A stretch of DNA of 64,000 nucleotides, taken from contig NZ_WJXB01000016.1 of assembly GCF_009664975.1 (NCBI RefSeq), positions 1-64,000 of the forward strand, written 5' to 3'. How positions within the stretch are numbered: position 1 is the first letter of the stretch; each line of letters begins with the position of its first letter. This DNA is from Paenibacillus monticola. GTDB lineage: Bacteria > Bacillota > Bacilli > Paenibacillales > Paenibacillaceae. This document shows positions 62,237-64,000 of this stretch, piece after piece. Both the position numbers and the translations under genes were made by a program. The notes under the pieces were generated by a model. It was given only the letters and a program-made list of their open reading frames with translations. It was not told the DNA's origin and ran no database searches.

Positions 62237-62282
62237 ATTATCTCCAAAGTCCATCGTAAATATTTCTGGAAAAAGAACATGA

Positions 62283-62448
62283 AAAAGACCGTCCGAAGAC
62301 GGTCTTCTCTACCCGAGGCGCTAGTTTGAAGCTTTGATCCGTATCCCGCGCCACCAACGATAGAAACATTAGCCGTTGGTCCGGGTAAGGGATACGTTCA
62401 GCATGTCATGCTTGATGTGAACGCACCTCCTTTCCTTGTGCCAAGAGT
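62283..62448 (-). ncRNA. Possible small RNA or orphan attenuator on the minus strand
   Basis: Read on the minus strand, an extended -10 (TGCTATACT, about 62448-62456) is followed by AAAGGAGG (about 62428-62436). A long hairpin then closes with GTATCCC and GGGATAC (62341-62391) around a CCAACG/CGTTGG stem. It ends in the terminator AAGACCGTC-CGAA-GACGGTCTT (62285-62306) with a T run. No gene follows on this strand, so it looks like a stand-alone RNA of about 165 nt. The family is not recognised. Confidence 0.45.
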
Positions 62449-62547
62449 ATAGCATAATCTTTATAGAATATCCATTAAATTTTAGAGGTAATTTATAGAA
62501 AATAGTTTAGGAGAATCAACCTATATTTAGGAGTATTAGTGCATTAC

Positions 62548-62596
62548 AATGCCCCCTTCTGCCGGAATTCCTAATATCCCAGTTGAAGGGGGCATT
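62548..62596. terminator. Terminator hairpin after the small minus-strand gene
   Basis: AATGCCCCCTTC (62548-62559) pairs perfectly with GAAGGGGGCATT (62585-62596). It lies just after the stop of the minus-strand gene at 62617. Confidence 0.75.
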
Positions 62597-62616
62597 GTTG
62601 TTGAACATAATTTCAT

Positions 62617-62799
62617 TTACGATTCATCACTGTGTCTAAACTTGAGGAACCCTGTAACGAGAGAGTATAATCCAACAACCACGAGAAGTAATACAGCCCA
62701 GAGATAATTGCGCACTGTGTAAGTAAGCGATATCAAAATGAAAAATATAGCGATGCGCAGCACACCTTCATTGATAAACAGGCTCCCATTTCTAGTCAT
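62617..62799 (-). CDS. Small membrane protein, possibly DUF2892-like
   Basis: A 60-residue protein with two hydrophobic helices: LRIAIFFILISLTYTVRN and LWAVLLLVVVGLYSLVTGFL, then KFRHSDES. ATG 62799 is chosen because AGGAGG lies 9 bases upstream; an earlier in-frame ATG has no site. The N-x-G-x-LR ... GLYSLVTGF pattern resembles the YgaP-type DUF2892 inner-membrane proteins, but the usual terminal Cys-Pro is missing. Unknown role. Confidence 0.6.
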   Translation of the reverse strand: MTRNGSLFINEGVLRIAIFFILISLTYTVRNYLWAVLLLVVVGLYSLVTGFLKFRHSDES

Positions 62800-62968
62800 G
62801 ATCTTTAGCCTCCTCAAATGAACTTGATACAATTATTATGATATCACTGAGTCCGCTAACAGGATAGTGAGTCTTGAAAAAAGATTTATAAGTGGGATCA
62901 CTTAGCCGTTACCGGCCTTTCCCACTCCTCATAAAATACAGCAATACGAATGAGGAGGTATTTCCTAA

Positions 62969-63196
62969 GTGGATGCTTATTATAACTGCTTGCGCTGCAT
63001 GAATAAAAAGGTGCGGATTATGACCGTACATGGTCAGCAATACGAAGGAGTTATTACCAATGTGGATGCTAATAATGTGTACTTAAGAACGGAAGGGAAG
63101 GGGCCAATCAAGACTTCTGCCTTCTATCCTTACGGTTATGGTAGTCAAATTCTAACCTTAAGCTTGTTCACCTTATTGGCGATAGCTCTTATTTAG
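62969..63196 (+). CDS. LSm/SH3-like small protein with hydrophobic tail (paralogue of 52913)
   Basis: A 75-residue protein: CLRCMNKKVRIMTVHGQQYE, GVITNVDANNVYLRTEG, then FYPYGYGSQILTLSLFTLLA and IALI. The barrel-like part matches VQTVEGQVHEGVIAGVDNKH in the 52913 protein, and the tails correspond. GTG 62969 follows AGGAGGT. Short Cys motif CLRC at the N-terminus is specific to this copy. Function unknown. Confidence 0.7.
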   Translation: MDAYYNCLRCMNKKVRIMTVHGQQYEGVITNVDANNVYLRTEGKGPIKTSAFYPYGYGSQILTLSLFTLLAIALI

Positions 63197-63210
63197 AAAG
63201 CTCTTCAAGC

Positions 63211-63248
63211 AAAAACAGACCATCCGGTTATCGAGGTGGTCTGTTTTT
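63211..63248. terminator. Bidirectional terminator
   Basis: AAAAACAGACCA (63211-63222) pairs perfectly with TGGTCTGTTTTT (63237-63248), between convergent genes. Confidence 0.88.
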
Positions 63249-63274
63249 GCTGTCTCCGCATTCTTTTCCATGAT

Positions 63275-64000
63275 TTATTGTTGCACTGTGATTGCACCGA
63301 TTTGGGTGCTTAAGGATAATAGGGGGCCACCACCGCCCAGTTCACTCGTGCCATTTGTGGCTCCAGTGATTTGTCCAAGCTCGCTTTCGATATCCAAGCT
63401 GCATTTAAGATCATTGGCTAGAATAGCAGTGAGGCTGCCTATATCACTTTTTACTTTAAGACTGCTTCCGTTCTTCATGTCTGTGATTCCTAGATGAATG
63501 CTGCCTGTGTTGGACTCTACGCTGGATTTGCCAGTGACTTTAGCTCCTTCAATACTAATCGCACCGACATTGCTAACGATGTGGTAAGTACCTTCTAGAT
63601 TATGAAGACTAATTTCTCCGACACGGTTGTTAATTTGATACCTATTAAGGTTAGCAGGAATTTCTATGATGTAGTTAATGCTAAAGTCGGAGTAGCCGTA
63701 TTTGTCTTGTGCCCAGGTCCATAGATCCTTTTTGGCGCTTTCTTTAGGAGTGGTAGATACTTCTAACGTATTCCCGTTAATCTGAATGGAAACTTCAGCG
63801 TGATCCAGAATATCTTGACGATCCGTTGAATGAGCTGAAACGTTATGAGCCATAATGGTGGCACTCACGTTTATGTTGTCTCCAGCAATAGAGGTTATCT
63901 CGATTGTGCCAACTGCGTTATCAATGCTGAGTACGGAGGCAGAATCGATCGCTAGGGAGGCGGAGAGTTCTTTGCTTATACTATTCTCTGTGAGCTCATC
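63275..64000 (-). CDS. DUF4097-type beta-strand repeat protein (partial at window edge)
   Basis: At least 242 codons, open to the right edge of the window, so the start is missing; the GTG at 63868 is internal. The protein has repeated short beta strands with a V/L-G-x-I/L pattern: NAVGTIEITS, NRVGEISLHNLEGTY, SNVGAISIEGAKV, SNTGSIHLGI, SDIGSLTAIL, SELGQITGAT and TQIGAITVQQ, about one every 15-20 residues. This is the DUF4097 (LiaF/YvlB-like) beta-helix or adhesin-like domain, usually linked to cell-envelope stress. Confidence 0.8.
   Translation of the reverse strand, partial: DELTENSISKELSASLAIDSASVLSIDNAVGTIEITSIAGDNINVSATIMAHNVSAHSTDRQDILDHAEVSIQINGNTLEVSTTPKESAKKDLWTWAQDKYGYSDFSINYIIEIPANLNRYQINNRVGEISLHNLEGTYHIVSNVGAISIEGAKVTGKSSVESNTGSIHLGITDMKNGSSLKVKSDIGSLTAILANDLKCSLDIESELGQITGATNGTSELGGGGPLLSLSTQIGAITVQQ

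Noticed and set aside
62283..62448. Ribosomal protein L19 leader
   Set aside because: It is on the strand opposite to trmD and no rplS or other gene follows it.
1..64000. CRISPR arrays, tRNA and rRNA genes
   Set aside because: No regularly spaced repeats, tRNA cloverleaf-like sequence or rRNA segments were recognised in a read-through of both strands.

Overview
The window looks like chromosome from a Paenibacillus-type member of the Bacillales. It has Bacillus-style gene order (ylxM-ffh-rpsP-khpA-rimM-trmD), a YesM/YesN-regulated sugar ABC locus, an ECF transporter, Asp23, and strong AGGAGG ribosome sites with many GTG/TTG starts. I saw no rRNA, tRNA, CRISPR array or phage structural gene. 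All identifications are from reading motifs; no database search was run.

Layout. 1-11.9 kb is a scarred accessory region: the right end of an IS1182-type element, an arr rifamycin ADP-ribosyltransferase, a MerR-controlled flavin oxidoreductase, a frameshifted IS110 element, broken response-regulator and VanZ-like genes, a frameshifted IS4-type element, a TetR-controlled MFS exporter and an IS3 scrap. 12.1-24.7 kb is a carbohydrate locus: YesN/YesM two-component system, a lipoprotein and two permeases, a GH130-type enzyme, an FAD oxidoreductase, a secreted clan GH-A glycosidase with two tandem C-terminal domains, and a CE7 deacetylase. Then come an internally deleted IS1182 relic and a hybrid PAS histidine kinase.

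28.0-41.3 kb is the most interesting part. The intact yyaL gene (thioredoxin-domain DUF255 protein, 41327-43420) is preceded by two truncated, diverged copies of its own upstream region and 5' end (about 28049-28215 and 35444-35683). Each is followed by the same short sequence, which resembles the yyaL segment coding for its TCHWCH motif. This divides the region into two accessory islands stacked against yyaL. Island 1 carries a VanR/VanS/VanZ-like operon without vancomycin ligase genes, an XRE regulator with twin operators, small proteins and a decayed large serine recombinase. Island 2 carries a 1280-residue fusion of an SF1 helicase and a PLD nuclease, with the architecture of the type II Mokosh anti-phage protein, and a very AT-rich unknown gene. 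I infer serial site-specific insertion at yyaL, each element bringing a replacement yyaL 5' end.

43.4-64 kb is mostly core: an RpiR-regulated ECF transporter operon with a PHP-domain enzyme, DegV, an OmpR-type two-component system, Asp23, an S66 peptidase, carbonic anhydrase, an M32 carboxypeptidase, a hemolysin III protein, and the ffh-trmD cluster. After trmD there is a terminator and small unrelated genes rather than rplS. Nearly all frameshifts I found lie in the first 41 kb, in accessory or IS genes, while the core genes are intact. This argues for real decay rather than general sequencing error.
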